Source: an uncultured Bryobacteraceae bacterium | GTDB lineage: Bacteria > Acidobacteriota > Terriglobia > Bryobacterales > Bryobacteraceae | Direction: 5' to 3' | NCBI GenBank assembly: GCA_938027685.1 | Contig: CALJAM010000008.1 | Coordinates: 1 to 64,000 of the forward strand | DNA: 64,000 nt | In this document: positions 48,000 to 57,119 of the stretch, piece after piece | Layout: each line of letters opens with the position of its first letter | Position numbering within the stretch: the first letter of the stretch is position 1 | Notes under the pieces: model-generated | The model's database searches: none | Seen by the model: only the letters and a program-made list of their open reading frames with translations | What the model was told of the DNA's origin: nothing | Made by a program: the position numbers and the translations under genes

Positions 48000-49052
48000 T
48001 CACCGCGGCTGAGGCGCGATTGGAGCTAGTGCCGCAAGGATCGCGTCAGTCATCTGGCGCGTCGTAAGGCGGCCGCCCATATCCGGGGTGCGCACCGTAG
48101 GATCGCTCAACGCGGCGCGCACCGCCCTGCGGATGGCCTCCGCGGCTGCGCTCTCGCCCAGCCACTCCAGCATCATCGCGGCGGAAAGGATCGTGGCCAC
48201 AGGATTCGCAATCCCCTGGCCCGCGATGTCGGGCGCCGAGCCGTGGGCGGGCTGAAAGACGCCGTGCCGATCGCCGATATCGGCCGACGGCGCCATCCCC
48301 ATGCCGCCCACCAACCCCGCAGCCAGATCCGAAAGAATGTCGCCGAACATGTTCTCGGTCACGAGGACGTCGAATCGCTCCGGCTCGCGCACCAGCAACA
48401 GCGCGGCGGCATCCACATAGAGGCATTCGGTCGCCACCTCCGGAAACTCTCGCGCGACCTCGTGAAAGATTCGCCGCAAGAAGGCCATCGAGGGAAGCAC
48501 ATTGGCCTTGTCGACCAGGGTCAACCGCTTCCGGCGCCGCATCGCCTGGCGAAAGGCGGCCCGAAGGATCCGCTCGGCCCCCCTGCGCGTGATGCGCAGC
48601 GTATCCTCCACGCAGTCCGAGGCGGGATCGGCCGGCCGCAGGCGCCCCGCGAACAGCCCTTCGGTGCTTTCCCGCACCAACAGCAGATCGATGCTGCCGG
48701 CCGTGCGGTTGCGCAGCGGCGAATCCTGGGGATGGAACAGGTAGACGGGCCGCAGTCCGCAGTAAAGATCCAGCCGCTCGCGCAAATCCAGCTGCGGGGT
48801 GATCTCCAGCCCGTCGGGCCGGCGCACCTCCGGCAACCCCATGGCGCCCAGCAGAATCGCATCGAACTGGCGCAGGCGATCGAAGACCGCGGGCGGCAAC
48901 GGGTCCCCGCTGCGCAGATACTGGCCGGCGCCGACCGAGAACTCCTCATAGCTCAGCGCGGGCGCCACCGCCTCGAGCACGCGCACGGCCTCGGCGACGA
49001 CTTCCGGACCAATGCCGTCGCCCGGCAGCAGGGCGATGCGGTAGGCCTTCAT
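48000..49052 (-). CDS. Isocitrate/isopropylmalate/tartrate dehydrogenase family protein
   Basis: This 350-residue NAD(P)-dependent beta-decarboxylating dehydrogenase begins [19 protein letters not shown]. The substrate and metal motif [21 protein letters not shown] and [15 protein letters not shown] are family hallmarks. It could be LeuB, but its partner is a GH5-like protein and no leu genes are near. A tartrate/malate-type dehydrogenase acting on a sugar-derived acid is as likely. The ATG overlaps the upstream stop as ATGA (49049-49052), so the two are translationally coupled. Confidence 0.82.
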   Translation of the reverse strand: MKAYRIALLPGDGIGPEVVAEAVRVLEAVAPALSYEEFSVGAGQYLRSGDPLPPAVFDRLRQFDAILLGAMGLPEVRRPDGLEITPQLDLRERLDLYCGLRPVYLFHPQDSPLRNRTAGSIDLLLVRESTEGLFAGRLRPADPASDCVEDTLRITRRGAERILRAAFRQAMRRRKRLTLVDKANVLPSMAFLRRIFHEVAREFPEVATECLYVDAAALLLVREPERFDVLVTENMFGDILSDLAAGLVGGMGMAPSADIGDRHGVFQPAHGSAPDIAGQGIANPVATILSAAMMLEWLGESAAAEAIRRAVRAALSDPTVRTPDMGGRLTTRQMTDAILAALAPIAPQPR

Positions 49053-50125
49053 TCGCCGGTCATCTCCTTCAGCAAGGCGAAGAACTGCCGCTTGCGCTCG
49101 GTGTTGATCCCCCAGTTCACCGGCGGGCACTGGTAGCCGTCACGGTAATTGCTCTGCCCGGGATCGAAATAGCCCCAGGAGGCGTACTCGGAGACCGCCG
49201 CGATCATGTTGTTATAGGGCTTGTCGAAGTCGAAGTGGTCGTCCTCGTTGAACAGGATGGGCATGGGACGGTAGCCGGGAACCTGGCGCGCCTGGCGCAC
49301 CATCTCGGCGATGCGACGCGGATCGCCGACCCCGTTGCCGTGCAGGAGCAAAAAGTCCGAGACCGCCACCACGTTGGGCCGCGGCACCGTGCCGCCGCCG
49401 TAACTGGTCCCCACCAGCAAGCGCCGTCCCCCGACCCGGATGCTCTTGGCCAGCTCGATCAGCTCGTGAACCCGGGCAGCCTGGAGGATCGGGTGATCGT
49501 AGCGGACGTTGCATTCGTTGTTGACCTCCAGCAGAACATGGCGATAGCCCTTCTCCAGGATCCAGCGCACGGCGTTCTCCAGAGCGCGCCGTACGGCGTC
49601 TTCGTCCTTGAGCCGCTGGTCCTGCCCGAAGTAAAAGACCCCGACGATGGGCGCCATGCCCAGCTCGTCGGCCCGATCGAGGATGCGCTCCAGGCGCGCC
49701 ATGTAGTCGGGCCGCAACGAGCCGTCGGCTTCGATGGCGCTGTTGTGCCAAGGTTGCTCTTTCGAGTAACCTTCCGGGCTGCCGCCCTGCAGGTTGATCG
49801 TGAAACTCAGCAGGCCGTGGCGCCGCCACTCCGGCATGGCCGCGAGGAATTCCCGCGTATTGCGCTCCGGATCCCAGACGCCGGTGTCCGGATAGGCCCA
49901 GCGCGACCGCGTGGCCGGATTCAGATCGTCGAAAATCCCCTGCACAAGACGCGCGTTCATCAACAGACCCTGGATCTTCATGCCCCGGTAGTAGCGGCCG
50001 GCATAAGTGGGCCTGCCATTGATCAGGAACTGCTCGCCCTCGATCGAAATTTCCGTCCGGCGCGCCGGCGCGATCATTGCGAACGGCAGTGCCGGAGCAA
50101 GGCCCATCCATTGTCTGCGGTTCAT
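49049..50125 (-). CDS. GH5-like glycosidase-type TIM-barrel protein
   Basis: The 358-residue protein starts at ATG 50125, with GGAGGA 9 bases upstream. MNRRQWMGLAPALPF is a Tat-like or short signal sequence. The barrel carries two candidate catalytic glutamates in GH-A clan positions: Glu204 in LLEVNNECN (strand 4, the Asn-Glu pair) and Glu294 in PILFNEDDHF (strand 7). This supports a retaining glycoside hydrolase related to GH5, though I cannot assign a subfamily. The coupled dehydrogenase downstream suggests a shared sugar-acid or glycan pathway. Confidence 0.68.
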   Translation of the reverse strand: MNRRQWMGLAPALPFAMIAPARRTEISIEGEQFLINGRPTYAGRYYRGMKIQGLLMNARLVQGIFDDLNPATRSRWAYPDTGVWDPERNTREFLAAMPEWRRHGLLSFTINLQGGSPEGYSKEQPWHNSAIEADGSLRPDYMARLERILDRADELGMAPIVGVFYFGQDQRLKDEDAVRRALENAVRWILEKGYRHVLLEVNNECNVRYDHPILQAARVHELIELAKSIRVGGRRLLVGTSYGGGTVPRPNVVAVSDFLLLHGNGVGDPRRIAEMVRQARQVPGYRPMPILFNEDDHFDFDKPYNNMIAAVSEYASWGYFDPGQSNYRDGYQCPPVNWGINTERKRQFFALLKEMTGE

Positions 50126-50671
50126 GATGCGCGATCCTCCTGAGCCGGATTCACGGCCGGCTTCGCCGTCTCCGGCGCGCCGATGGCCCGGGCTTGCGAC
50201 GGCAGCGCCGCGGACGGGAGCCGTATTTTGCAGCATAGGACAAACGGTCGCGCTCTCGCCTGGCCAACATTCATTTCACCTTTATCACGAGCGAACCGCC
50301 TCTCAGGTTGGCGTACAAGGCTCCCAATGAACTGCGCGCCACCGGACTAACTCGGTCGGCGGTCAAATCTGAGCGGAAACCTCTCGGCGCCCGAGAAGGA
50401 GCATCGCTACGACACTTACCTCGGCAAGACCAACAGAGGCATTTCGAGCAGGCGGATTGGGCTCTTTGGGAATACCGGCCGCGCGGTCACGCCTGTTGCA
50501 GCACGGACTCAGATTCGCAGTAGCGCTTTCCGCTGCCCGGGAGAGCTGCTGTCTGGAAGCGCTGAGAGAGTTCTTTGCCGCACGAACCCTGCCGCTCGCG
50601 ATCAGCGCCGCCCGGACACCCCGGTCGGATCCCCCGGCTTACCCCCGCGCGAGGCGCGGCCCGCGCTGAAA
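50126..50671. other. Intergenic stretch of about 550 bases with no confident gene
   Basis: It includes the promoter region of the GH5-like gene. A plus-strand frame open from 50351 contains HRYDTYLGKTNRGISSRR but has no usual start codon near its beginning, no Shine-Dalgarno and no family I know. It may be a decayed gene. No RNA gene is evident. Confidence 0.4.
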
Positions 50672-51172
50672 CTATGCCCCAGACGGGATCCGGTCAGGCT
50701 CTTCGCCGGACCTTCCGGCCTGAAGGCGCTCGGCGAGCGCTTCCAATCGGGCGCTGAGCGAGTCGACCCGTGCGATCAGATTCTGGATTTCCTCCCGCGT
50801 GGGCAACCCCGCGCGGTGCAGCAGGCGTGCGACTTTCTCGTCGAGGAATTCCTCGCCTCTGCGCGCGAGGTCCCGCGCGCGGTCGCCGAGTTCACGCGCG
50901 CCCCTTTCGAGACGCCCCGCCGCGCGGCCGAGCCTGCGGCCGAGAGCTTCCAGCCGCTCGCGCGCCTGCGGCTCGGCCCGCTCGCCCTTCTCCACGAGGG
51001 CGCGAAAAAAGCGCGAGCCGCCTTCGCTCACGGCTACGATGGCGCCCAAGGCTGCCAGCGCCAGCAGACGCGCGCCCCGCGCGAGGTCCTCTTCCGTGCG
51101 GCGAGGCTCACCCTCCGCGTTCGGTTCTTCGCGAACGTCGCGCTCGTCGTCCAGGCGAGTCTCCTCGGTCAT
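50672..51172 (-). CDS. Phasin-like polyhydroxyalkanoate granule-associated protein
   Basis: The 166-residue, highly charged helical protein starts at ATG 51172 (GGAGGTGA 5 bases before it). Long Arg/Glu-rich amphipathic helices (about 35-130) surround one hydrophobic stretch (LLALAALGAIVAV). LPTREEIQNLIARVDSLSARLEAL-type sequence near the C-terminus is the PhaI/PhaF signature (LPTREEIQNL, ARVDSLSARLEAL). It lies directly after phaR, overlapping its end, which supports a role on PHA granules. No PHA synthase is in the window. Confidence 0.78.
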   Translation of the reverse strand: MTEETRLDDERDVREEPNAEGEPRRTEEDLARGARLLALAALGAIVAVSEGGSRFFRALVEKGERAEPQARERLEALGRRLGRAAGRLERGARELGDRARDLARRGEEFLDEKVARLLHRAGLPTREEIQNLIARVDSLSARLEALAERLQAGRSGEEPDRIPSGA

Positions 51173-51177
51173 ACCCA

Positions 51178-51597
51178 TCACCTCCGTGGTTCCTCCAGCG
51201 CCGCCTCGAGCCGGTGGGCCAAAGCCTCCAGCTGCGCAAGGCGCTCTCGGACCCGTTCGACTTCCTCGCGCAACTGCCGGATCCCAGCCACTCGTTCGAG
51301 CGAGGCCGCCACCAAACGATCCAACCGCTGTTCGATTTCCGCCGCCGTCGAGCTGAGCAGCCGTTCACCCCACCGCACCCACTCGTGCAGGGCTTCGCGC
51401 GGTAGGGGAGGCCGGTCGCCTTCGAGAATGATCTTAGCCAAGGTCTGCGCGGTGATGTCCTCGCCCGTGGAGTTCTCCACTACACGGACTTCATGTCCCC
51501 GGCGGATCAGCAAAGCCAAATCGTGAAGAGAGACATAGGCCTTGGCCTGGGTGTCGTAGAGCTTGCGGTTGTCGTAGCGTTTGATGAGGCGGCTCAT
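51178..51597 (-). CDS. phaR: Polyhydroxyalkanoate synthesis regulator PhaR
   Basis: The 139-residue protein has the N-terminal PHB/PHA accumulation DNA-binding domain (RLIKRYDNRKLYDT, then YVSLHDLALLIRRG and GEDITAQTLAKIILE, residues 3-60). A coiled-coil C-terminus (about 85-135) could bind granules or oligomerise. In known systems PhaR represses phasin genes and is titrated away by PHA granules. The coupled phasin-like gene downstream fits that circuit. Confidence 0.92.
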   Translation of the reverse strand: MSRLIKRYDNRKLYDTQAKAYVSLHDLALLIRRGHEVRVVENSTGEDITAQTLAKIILEGDRPPLPREALHEWVRWGERLLSSTAAEIEQRLDRLVAASLERVAGIRQLREEVERVRERLAQLEALAHRLEAALEEPRR

Positions 51598-51728
51598 GAC
51601 GCGGCGCGTCAGAGGAATCCACTCCCTTTATAACGCACCGCGTCAAGCCCGGTCAAGTCCTTTAACGCCTGTCTCGGCGCGCCGGTCAGGCGACGCGATT
51701 GTCCGGACGGCCCGGCTCCGAGGGTCTC

Positions 51729-52823
51729 CTATTGCAGCTTGCCCCGGCCGGCCACTTCCCAGACCGCCTCGACGCGATCCCCCCGCACGCCGTACATCTT
51801 CTCGTGCAGGTTGACGGCGGTGCAAATGTGGTTGGGTATGATGCGCAGCCTGTCGCCTACGGCCAGCTCGACGCCCGCTTTACGCGCGTCGAGGTAACCG
51901 TGCTCTTCGTTCATGCGCGTGAAAACGGCACCGGGAGCTTCCAGCACGTAACCGAAGCTGGGCTCGGGCGAGGGCGCCAACCGATCCGAGGAAAACGTCT
52001 TCGAACCGCCGTCCACAATGACCTGGCCGGGTCGGCTGGTGGAAACCACCGTAACCAGGATGGAGGCCGCGCAGTCCTCCGGCTTGCACGCGCCCGCCAG
52101 CCAGGTGTTGCGGTCGTTGAAGATATAAGTGCCGGGGCGGATTTCGGTAAGAGCGCGAATGCGGTGGGAATGATAGAGCGTGGGGGTCGAGCCGCCGCTG
52201 ACCACGCGCGGCGGCAGGCCTTCGCGTCGTAGCCGCTCGATCACGCTGTTGAGCAAGCGGTCCAGCTCTTCGATCTGGTTCAAGCCGTCGTTGTCGAGCG
52301 AGCGGATGTGTCCCGGGTAAAAGCCGATCCCCTCGTAGCTCAGATAGGGCAGGCGGAGGAGACCACGGATGAACTCCACCAATTCATCACCGGGAGTGAC
52401 GCCGGTGCGTCCGAGCCCCACGTCCACCTCGGCCAGGACACCGAACTCCACGTGTGCCTCGCGTGCCGCGTCGGAGAGCTGCCGCGCCGCGTGAAGGTTA
52501 TCCAGCATCACCGTGACGCGCGTGCGTCGTGCGACGGCGGCGAGCCGCTCCAGCTTCGATCGGCCGATGATGGGATAGGCAACCAGCAGGTCGGGCGGGT
52601 CCGCTCCGAGCATGACTTCCGCTTCGCCCACTTTGGCCACGGTGATTCCGGTTGCGCCCAGCTCCAGTTGCCGCCGGGCCAGCTCGGGGACCTTGTGGGT
52701 CTTGGTATGGGGACGCAATCTCAGGTCGTGCGCCCGCGCGTACTCGGCGGCGCGACGCAGGTTGCGCTCCATGACGTCTAAGTCCACCAGCAGGGCGGGG
52801 GTGTCGAGCTGGCGGATGAACAT
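51729..52823 (-). CDS. D-threonine aldolase/D-serine dehydratase-like PLP enzyme
   Basis: This 364-residue fold-type III PLP enzyme starts at ATG 52823, 20 bases after the upstream stop. LDTPALLVDLDVMERN and RPHTKTHK (Lys41, the PLP lysine) open the alanine-racemase-like barrel. The C-terminal PNHICTAVNLHEK supplies the His-x-Cys metal site of the DSD1/DTA family. It would cleave D-threonine-type beta-hydroxy amino acids to glycine and an aldehyde, or dehydrate D-serine analogues. It is third in a small operon. Confidence 0.87.
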   Translation of the reverse strand: MFIRQLDTPALLVDLDVMERNLRRAAEYARAHDLRLRPHTKTHKVPELARRQLELGATGITVAKVGEAEVMLGADPPDLLVAYPIIGRSKLERLAAVARRTRVTVMLDNLHAARQLSDAAREAHVEFGVLAEVDVGLGRTGVTPGDELVEFIRGLLRLPYLSYEGIGFYPGHIRSLDNDGLNQIEELDRLLNSVIERLRREGLPPRVVSGGSTPTLYHSHRIRALTEIRPGTYIFNDRNTWLAGACKPEDCAASILVTVVSTSRPGQVIVDGGSKTFSSDRLAPSPEPSFGYVLEAPGAVFTRMNEEHGYLDARKAGVELAVGDRLRIIPNHICTAVNLHEKMYGVRGDRVEAVWEVAGRGKLQ

Positions 52824-52842
52824 GGGCCGACTCAGAATATCG

Positions 52843-53481
52843 TCAGCGGAAACGGACGGAAAGCCTGCCTGCCGGGCCATGGTACACGAGCTCCAGATTC
52901 TTGGGCTTGTGCTTGCCCTCGAGCAGGAAATACAGCAGGCCGCTGACAGGCCCGCTCGCTTCGCCTTCCGGCAGCGCTTTATCCTTCAGAAGCTTCAGCA
53001 GGGGGTCGCCGGGTGCTTTGGAGTCTTCGCGAGCGGCGGCTTCGATCGTACTCTCGGAAGCATTGCCGATGACGGCGGTCTCGCCTCCGAGACGTCGCGG
53101 CGGTCCCGGCCAGCCGCCCCAGACTGGGCCGGGATTCTCGGCCATCATGCCTCCGCTCCCTTTTGTGGAGACCACCAGCACGCCGCGCCCCGCCACCTGG
53201 CTGGCTGCCAGCGGCGGACACTTCTGCCCGTCCCTGTCGCTGCGGAGCAGAAAATCGTCGGCGAAGAGGGCAATGGGCTCGCCGGTCCCGGGCGTGACCT
53301 CCAAGCGCACGACGGTGTAGTAGCCGCCCAGGTCGGTGCCCAGCTCGCGGCGCAGCGTGGCGGCGTCACCGTACAGCCAGGCGCGAATGCGAATTTTTTC
53401 GTTGGCCGCCTCGCCGGCCGGCGGTGTTTTCTCGGCGGCGGCCAGCGCGCCGCACACCAGCAACGCGAAGAGGAATCTCAT
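52843..53481 (-). CDS. Secreted protein of unknown function
   Basis: The 212-residue protein starts at ATG 53481 (ATGA overlap with the upstream stop). A clear signal peptide ([16 protein letters not shown]) is followed by a beta-rich domain (about 25-100, [12 protein letters not shown] and [12 protein letters not shown]) and a Gly/Pro-rich stretch ([14 protein letters not shown]). The C-terminus ([21 protein letters not shown]) has further strands. The shape recalls small periplasmic beta-sandwich proteins, but I know no family. Confidence 0.7.
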   Translation of the reverse strand: MRFLFALLVCGALAAAEKTPPAGEAANEKIRIRAWLYGDAATLRRELGTDLGGYYTVVRLEVTPGTGEPIALFADDFLLRSDRDGQKCPPLAASQVAGRGVLVVSTKGSGGMMAENPGPVWGGWPGPPRRLGGETAVIGNASESTIEAAAREDSKAPGDPLLKLLKDKALPEGEASGPVSGLLYFLLEGKHKPKNLELVYHGPAGRLSVRFR

Positions 53482-53819
53482 GGAATGCCCACCCCAATTA
53501 TACGCTTGTTTCGCTTTCTGCGTCGGCAAATCAGCAAGGCCGCCGCCAGGGCCTCGTTCGCCGTAAGCGCAGCATACAGCGGGAGGGCCGCACGGTTCCG
53601 ATTGTGAGCCTCATGCGGACGGCGGCGAGCGATGGCCGTGAAAGCCCGCGTCATCCCGCACAGCGGGCACGTTCGTCCGCCGGGATGTTCGCGGCGGCAC
53701 AGCTCGGCCGCCGCGAACAGGCTCCGCTCGGGCAGCACCCAAGGGGCGACGATCACCGGCAACAGCAATGCGCTCACCGTCAGCCACGCCGCCCAAAGAG
53801 CCCGCCGCACGGTCCCCAT
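53478..53819 (-). CDS. DUF2752-type small membrane protein
   Basis: The 113-residue protein has two hydrophobic segments (about 8-28 and 80-97). [10 protein letters not shown] (about 51-60) is the Cys-containing motif of DUF2752. The function of this family is unknown. It is the first gene of the three-gene operon with the secreted protein and the PLP enzyme, coupled through an ATGA overlap. It diverges from the Gfo/Idh/MocA gene. Confidence 0.72.
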   Translation of the reverse strand: MGTVRRALWAAWLTVSALLLPVIVAPWVLPERSLFAAAELCRREHPGGRTCPLCGMTRAFTAIARRRPHEAHNRNRAALPLYAALTANEALAAALLICRRRKRNKRIIGVGIP

Positions 53820-53867
53820 CGCGTCCGTCGAGCGATTCTAGCAAGCGCGGCTTACAATCGTAACGCT

Positions 53868-55088
53868 ATGCACACCTTGAATCGCAGAACGTTCCTGAAA
53901 GGTACGGCGGCAGCGACCGTCACGGCGCGCGGGTATTCGCAGGTTGCCGGCGCGGGCGAGCGCCTGCGCATCGGCGTCATCGGGTGCGGCGGCATGGGCA
54001 CCGCCCACATGCGGGCCCTATTGAAAATGCGCGACACGGACAACGTGGACGTTCTCGCCGTCTGCGACGTTTACGAAAAGCGCCTCCGGCGCGCCGTCGA
54101 ACTCACCGGTGCAAAACCCCACAAGGACTATCGCCGCCTACTCGATGACCCCAACATCGACTACGTGGTCATCGCCACGCCCGAACACTGGCACTACCAG
54201 ATGGCCATGGACGCAGCCGAGGCGGGCAAGCACATTTACCTGGAAAAGCCCATGACGCAAACCGTCGAGCAGGCCCGCAAGCTTGTGGCTCGCGTCGAGA
54301 AGACGGGCGTGAAACTGCAAGTCGGCGTGCAGGGCATGTCCGACGATTCCTACGAGACCGCACAGAAGTACGTCAAGGCCGGCGTGTTGGGCGACGTGGT
54401 CATCGCGCAGATCGATTACTCGCGGAATTACCGCAACGACTTCTGGACCGGCGCGCCCGACCCCGACGTGCGGCCGGGCGAGAATCTGGACTGGAAAGCG
54501 TGGCTCGGGCCGGCGCCCAAGCGACCTTTCGATCCGGACCGCTTCCTCCACTGGCGGCGCTACTGGGACTACTCGTCAGGCATTGCGAGCGACTTGTTCA
54601 TTCACCGTGTCACGCGCATCATCAAGGCGCTGGACCTGAAGTTTCCCGAGCGCGGCGTGGCCTGCGGCGGCAAGTGGCACTTCCGTCAGAGTCCGGCCGA
54701 AGTGCCCGACACGTTCAACATCATGCTCGACTATCCGGGCGGTCCCACCGTCCTGCTCATCTCCTCGCTGGCCAACGATACGCCGGTGGATCACGTGCTG
54801 CGCGGCCACAAAGCGACCCTGCATTTCACGCGCACCGGCTTTGTCATCCGTCCGCAGAGCCTTTACGCAAAGGAGACGAAGGAAATCGTGCATCAGAAGA
54901 CCGGCGGCGAAGACATCACGCTTCACCATCGCAACCTGATCCGCGCCATCCGGCTGGGCGAAGCGCTGAAATGCGATTGCCGGCTGGGCTACTACGCCGT
55001 GGTCGCCTGCGCCATGGGGGTGGAATCTTTCCGCCGGCAGAAGTATGTCCGCTGGGACGCGCGACGGGAGCGGATCGTCCCAGCCTGA
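53868..55088 (+). CDS. Tat-exported Gfo/Idh/MocA-family oxidoreductase
   Basis: The 406-residue protein has a twin-arginine signal ([15 protein letters not shown], about 4-18). The Rossmann domain begins [15 protein letters not shown], and [11 protein letters not shown] holds the conserved EKP lysine. A C-terminal alpha/beta dimerisation domain includes [19 protein letters not shown]. Family members oxidise or reduce sugars and cyclitols with bound NAD(P). ATG 53868 has no Shine-Dalgarno, and TACAAT lies 9 bases upstream (53853-53858), suggesting a leaderless mRNA. Confidence 0.9.
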   Translation: MHTLNRRTFLKGTAAATVTARGYSQVAGAGERLRIGVIGCGGMGTAHMRALLKMRDTDNVDVLAVCDVYEKRLRRAVELTGAKPHKDYRRLLDDPNIDYVVIATPEHWHYQMAMDAAEAGKHIYLEKPMTQTVEQARKLVARVEKTGVKLQVGVQGMSDDSYETAQKYVKAGVLGDVVIAQIDYSRNYRNDFWTGAPDPDVRPGENLDWKAWLGPAPKRPFDPDRFLHWRRYWDYSSGIASDLFIHRVTRIIKALDLKFPERGVACGGKWHFRQSPAEVPDTFNIMLDYPGGPTVLLISSLANDTPVDHVLRGHKATLHFTRTGFVIRPQSLYAKETKEIVHQKTGGEDITLHHRNLIRAIRLGEALKCDCRLGYYAVVACAMGVESFRRQKYVRWDARRERIVPA

Positions 55089-55194
55089 AGCCCTCCGGGC
55101 CCGCTTAGCGTCAGGCCTACCGGTTTTCTCGGCTTCACAGAGATGGAAACTGAAGCGAAAAGAAGCGAGTCCGCTTGACGGCAGGCCCGCCGGC

Positions 55195-56046
55195 TCAGGG
55201 CTGGGATGGCGGGGCTTTCTTCCGTTTGGGCGGCTCGGGCAGCGCGGCCACGCGACGCTTGATGCTTTGAAACTCCTGGGGGTCGCCCTTGGTGTAGGGG
55301 CCGGCAGGCAAATACTGGAGTTCGGCTTGCACGGCCTTCACGCGGTTGCCAGGGTTCGGATGGCTGGAGAAAAACTGAAGCGCACGGGGGCCGCCGGAAG
55401 CCTCCAGTTTTTCGAAGAAGCGCGCCATTTCGACGGGGTCGTAGCCCGCGCGCGCCATGATTCGCGTGCCGAGCAGATCGGCGTCCCTCTCGGCATCGCG
55501 CGAATATTTCAGCAGGACCGAGTTAGCCCCGAGACCCACGCCCAGTTGCGCCACCTGCCCCCACAGGGAACCCTTCCGTTCCGCGGCCCAGACCGCCAGC
55601 AGCGCCGGCAACTGGATGAGGTTCGCCTTGGAAAGCTGGTTGGTGCCGTGACGCAGCGCCACGTGGGCGATCTCGTGAGCCATCACGCCCGCCACTTGCG
55701 CCTCGTTATCGGCCGCTTCGAGCAGTCCCGTGTGCAGGTAGGTCGGACCGCCGGGCAGGGCGAAGGCGTTGATCGTCTTATCGTGCACGATCTTGAAGCT
55801 GTAGGGGAAGCCCGCTGCTTCCGGCGTCGAGGCCAGTTTTTTACCGATGCGTCGGACGTAACTTTCCAGTTCGGGGTCGTTGACCACGGTGACCTGCTTT
55901 TCGATCTCGGCGGCTGCTTCCCTGCCGAGCTGAATGTCCTGCTCGCGGCTGAACAGATTGAAGCCGGGGCGCAACGGCCGCGGGCCCTGAGCGAAGAGCC
56001 CGGCGGTTACCAGCAGGATGACAAGTGCGATCGAGCGCCGCCGCAT
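55195..56046 (-). CDS. Secreted M48-family zinc metalloprotease
   Basis: The 283-residue protein has a signal peptide (about 1-19). The catalytic HEIAH is at residues 124-128 within VMAHEIAHVALRHG. SRDAERDADLLGTRIM supplies the third zinc ligand Glu, and FSSHPNPGNRVKAV is the downstream M48 motif, as in BepA/YcaL-type periplasmic proteases that police outer-membrane protein assembly. The C-terminus is a Lys/Pro-rich tail without TPR repeats. Confidence 0.9.
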   Translation of the reverse strand: MRRRSIALVILLVTAGLFAQGPRPLRPGFNLFSREQDIQLGREAAAEIEKQVTVVNDPELESYVRRIGKKLASTPEAAGFPYSFKIVHDKTINAFALPGGPTYLHTGLLEAADNEAQVAGVMAHEIAHVALRHGTNQLSKANLIQLPALLAVWAAERKGSLWGQVAQLGVGLGANSVLLKYSRDAERDADLLGTRIMARAGYDPVEMARFFEKLEASGGPRALQFFSSHPNPGNRVKAVQAELQYLPAGPYTKGDPQEFQSIKRRVAALPEPPKRKKAPPSQP

Positions 56047-56290
56047 GGGAGCAACTCCTTCGTCTCCAGTCTACGCGGGGCAGCCTGGAGCTGCCAACCG
56101 GAACTTGGGCTCGGTCGACACGGCTTGGCGGAGGCAGTCGGAGTCTGCGCCCTGCTGCGGGCGACGCGTCTTGACCACCCGATGGCGGGCCTGCCGGCGC
56201 GGTCCCTTGCGCATTCGGCTGCGCGCCCCACTGTCGGCGAGGACCCGCTGCGGTAGACTCAAACGATTCAGCGCAGCCCGGGAGGCGAAA

Positions 56291-56692
56291 ATGCTCAAAG
56301 GATTCCGCGATTTCCTGTTGCGAGGCAATGTGGTGGATCTGGCTGTGGCCGTCGTCATGGGCGCGGCCTTCGGCAACGTCGTGAACGCCTTTGTCAAAGA
56401 CCTGCTTACGCCGCTGATTGCGGCCTTCGGAGGGCAGCCGGATTTCTCCGCCCTGAAGTTCACCATCAACCGGAGCCAGTTTCTGTATGGTGATTTCCTG
56501 AACGCGGTGATCTCGTTCGTGCTGGTGGGCGCCGCGGTGTATTTCTTCGTCGTGACGCCGATGAACGCCGTCGCCGCGCGTACGCGAGCGGAGAGGCCGG
56601 CGCCCCCGGCGACAAAGTCCTGTGCGGAATGCCTGAGCGAGATCCCGCTGGCGGCGCGCCGCTGCGCCTACTGCGGCCAGCCGGTCGTTTGA
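56291..56692 (+). CDS. mscL: Large-conductance mechanosensitive channel MscL with zinc-ribbon tail
   Basis: The 133-residue protein starts at ATG 56291, with GGGAGG upstream. N-terminal FRDFLLRGNVVDLAVAVVMG enters the pore helix. The second membrane helix is NAVISFVLVGAAVYFFVV. It releases osmolytes on hypo-osmotic shock. The C-terminal helix is replaced or followed by a four-Cys ribbon (CAEC at about 112 and CAYCG near the end), which differs from E. coli MscL and suggests a metal-binding cytoplasmic cap. Confidence 0.93.
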   Translation: MLKGFRDFLLRGNVVDLAVAVVMGAAFGNVVNAFVKDLLTPLIAAFGGQPDFSALKFTINRSQFLYGDFLNAVISFVLVGAAVYFFVVTPMNAVAARTRAERPAPPATKSCAECLSEIPLAARRCAYCGQPVV

Positions 56693-56836
56693 AACTGCAA
56701 ACGCTGCACCCCTGCCGACGCTCTTGCACGCAACGGATGCGCGGTCGGGCGAGGCCGCGTTCGGGATCTCAGCCTGTTTTCAACAAGTTGCGTTGCGGCT
56801 CGCCGATTGCCCTATTCATGGGCGGAGGTTGACACC

Positions 56837-57070
56837 ATGAAACGCATGATCCTGACATTGATGACGGCCGCGATGCTGACGGTGGCTTCCGGCCCGATCC
56901 TGGCTCAGCAGGCGCCGACTCTGCCTTGCCCCGACTGCCCCACCGGCGGCGTGCCGAAGAAGGACGGCACCGGTCCGGGCCTGAAGAAAGGCAACCGGAC
57001 CGGCCCGCAGGATGGCAGCGGTCCCATTCACACGCCGCCCAATCAGGGCCGCCGGGCCGGCCGTCGGTAG
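56837..57070 (+). CDS. Small secreted Gly/Pro-rich protein
   Basis: The 77-residue protein starts at ATG 56837, with GGAGGT 7 bases before it. A signal peptide (about 1-24, ending ILAQQ) is followed by LPCPDCPTGG, which has a Cys pair. A Gly/Pro/Lys-rich low-complexity tail (KKDGTGPGLKKGNRTGPQDG) ends RRAGRR. I know no family. The Cys pair and Gly-rich repeats suggest a small extracytoplasmic structural or metal-binding protein. Confidence 0.6.
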   Translation: MKRMILTLMTAAMLTVASGPILAQQAPTLPCPDCPTGGVPKKDGTGPGLKKGNRTGPQDGSGPIHTPPNQGRRAGRR

Positions 57071-57083
57071 CCCGAACCGCCAG

Positions 57084-57119
57084 GGCCGCGAGCGTGACGC
57101 GCGCTGTCCGCTCGCGGCC
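57084..57119. terminator. Bidirectional terminator hairpin between convergent genes
   Basis: GGCCGCGAGCG and CGCTCGCGGCC form a perfect 11-bp stem with a 14-base loop. It sits 13 bases after the stop of the small secreted protein gene and directly against the stop (57120) of the convergent carboxypeptidase gene, so it can end both transcripts. It has no T-tract. Confidence 0.7.

Noticed and set aside
50351-50700. Plus-strand open frame containing HRYDTYLGKTNRGISSRR as a gene
   Set aside because: No ATG, GTG or TTG near its beginning, no Shine-Dalgarno, no family recognised, and it continues antisense into the phasin gene. Possibly a decayed gene.
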